Of a stretch of DNA of 64,000 nucleotides, positions 63,893-64,000 are shown piece after piece (positions within the stretch are counted from its first letter, which is position 1; the number at the start of each line of letters is the position of its first letter). A program made the position numbers and the translations under genes. Under the pieces are notes generated by a model. The model was given only the letters and a program-made list of their open reading frames with translations, had not been told where the DNA came from and did no database searches. Origin of the DNA: Jeongeupia naejangsanensis. Its GTDB lineage: Bacteria; Pseudomonadota; Gammaproteobacteria; Burkholderiales; Chitinibacteraceae. The stretch covers positions 310,001 through 374,000 of the forward strand of contig NZ_JAESND010000001.1 of NCBI RefSeq assembly GCF_016865585.1, in the 5' to 3' direction.

Positions 63893-64000
63893 CTACGCAG
63901 ATGCCATTTCCACCCTGTGCGCGGCATCCTGCTGCGCATACTGCAGGTTCTGCACCACTCGCCTCGACCACCCCTTGCCGTTGTCCGGCCAGCCAGAGCA
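63893..64000 (-). CDS. Possible 3' end of a minus-strand gene entering from outside
   Basis: The minus-strand frame from the window edge to TAG at 63893-63895 encodes 35 residues, including GWSRRVVQNLQYAQQDAAHR, with plausible coding composition. It is cut by the window edge and no family can be recognised. It may also be chance. Confidence 0.3.
   Translation of the reverse strand, partial: CSGWPDNGKGWSRRVVQNLQYAQQDAAHRVEMASA

Overview
The window is a GC-rich chromosomal segment of a betaproteobacterium. The gene families fit the Neisseriales and may fit a chitin-degrading Chitinibacteraceae-like lineage: a PHA system (phaR/phaP), the rimP-nusA-infB-rbfA-truB-rpsO-pnp run, pilU, flgMN, and a secreted protein built only of chitinase-N-terminal-type domains. 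The taxon is inferred from family content. No rRNA or marker-gene comparison was possible.

Layout. 0-3.2 kb holds a truncated phoH, a GNAT acetyltransferase, an orphan parA-type ATPase and a small cupin. 3.6-8 kb holds a periplasmic asparaginase, then a three-gene unit of two related unknown proteins and a long DyP-type peroxidase. 8.1-10.7 kb holds an HxlR repressor divergent from a quinone-reductase/RidA-like pair, and a lipoprotein. 10.7-20.3 kb (minus strand) is a complete nitrate-assimilation unit: nasT, nasS, a nitrate transporter, nirB, nirD, nasA and cobA. Between nasS and the transporter lie a consensus sigma-54 promoter, NtrC-like dyads, and an RNA leader with three hairpins carrying the same AACGGC hexaloop, the last overlapping an intrinsic terminator. 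20.5-25.1 kb is a cytochrome c oxidase operon with two consecutive subunit-III-family genes.

25.1-31.9 kb carries a ChiA_N-repeat secreted protein, two small lipoproteins, recJ with an rpfE-like gene, tcdA and rimO. 32-33.4 kb is the divergent phaR/phaP pair with PhaR-type sites around a good phaP promoter. 33.5-42.4 kb is the translation/RNA-metabolism operon, preceded by a terminator-like leader upstream of rimP. 42.5-49.9 kb holds fadD, pilU, a DUF3455 lipoprotein, an ArsC-family protein, dapE, tilS and accA. 50-51.4 kb is flgM-flgN behind a FliA-type promoter, plus an NlpC/P60 lipoprotein. 51.5-54.9 kb is a gluconate module (gntR, gntP, gntK) with two GntR-type operators. 55.5-57 kb has a cytX-type transporter and tRNA-Ser(GGA).

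57.9-63.8 kb is an orphan type VI secretion effector cassette: vgrG with a C-terminal extension, a phospholipase-D (Tle5-like) effector, and a Sel1-repeat lipoprotein that is probably its immunity protein. The observations most worth following up are the triple-hairpin nas leader under apparent sigma-54 control, the DyP-linked paralogue pair, and the vgrG-effector-immunity cassette.
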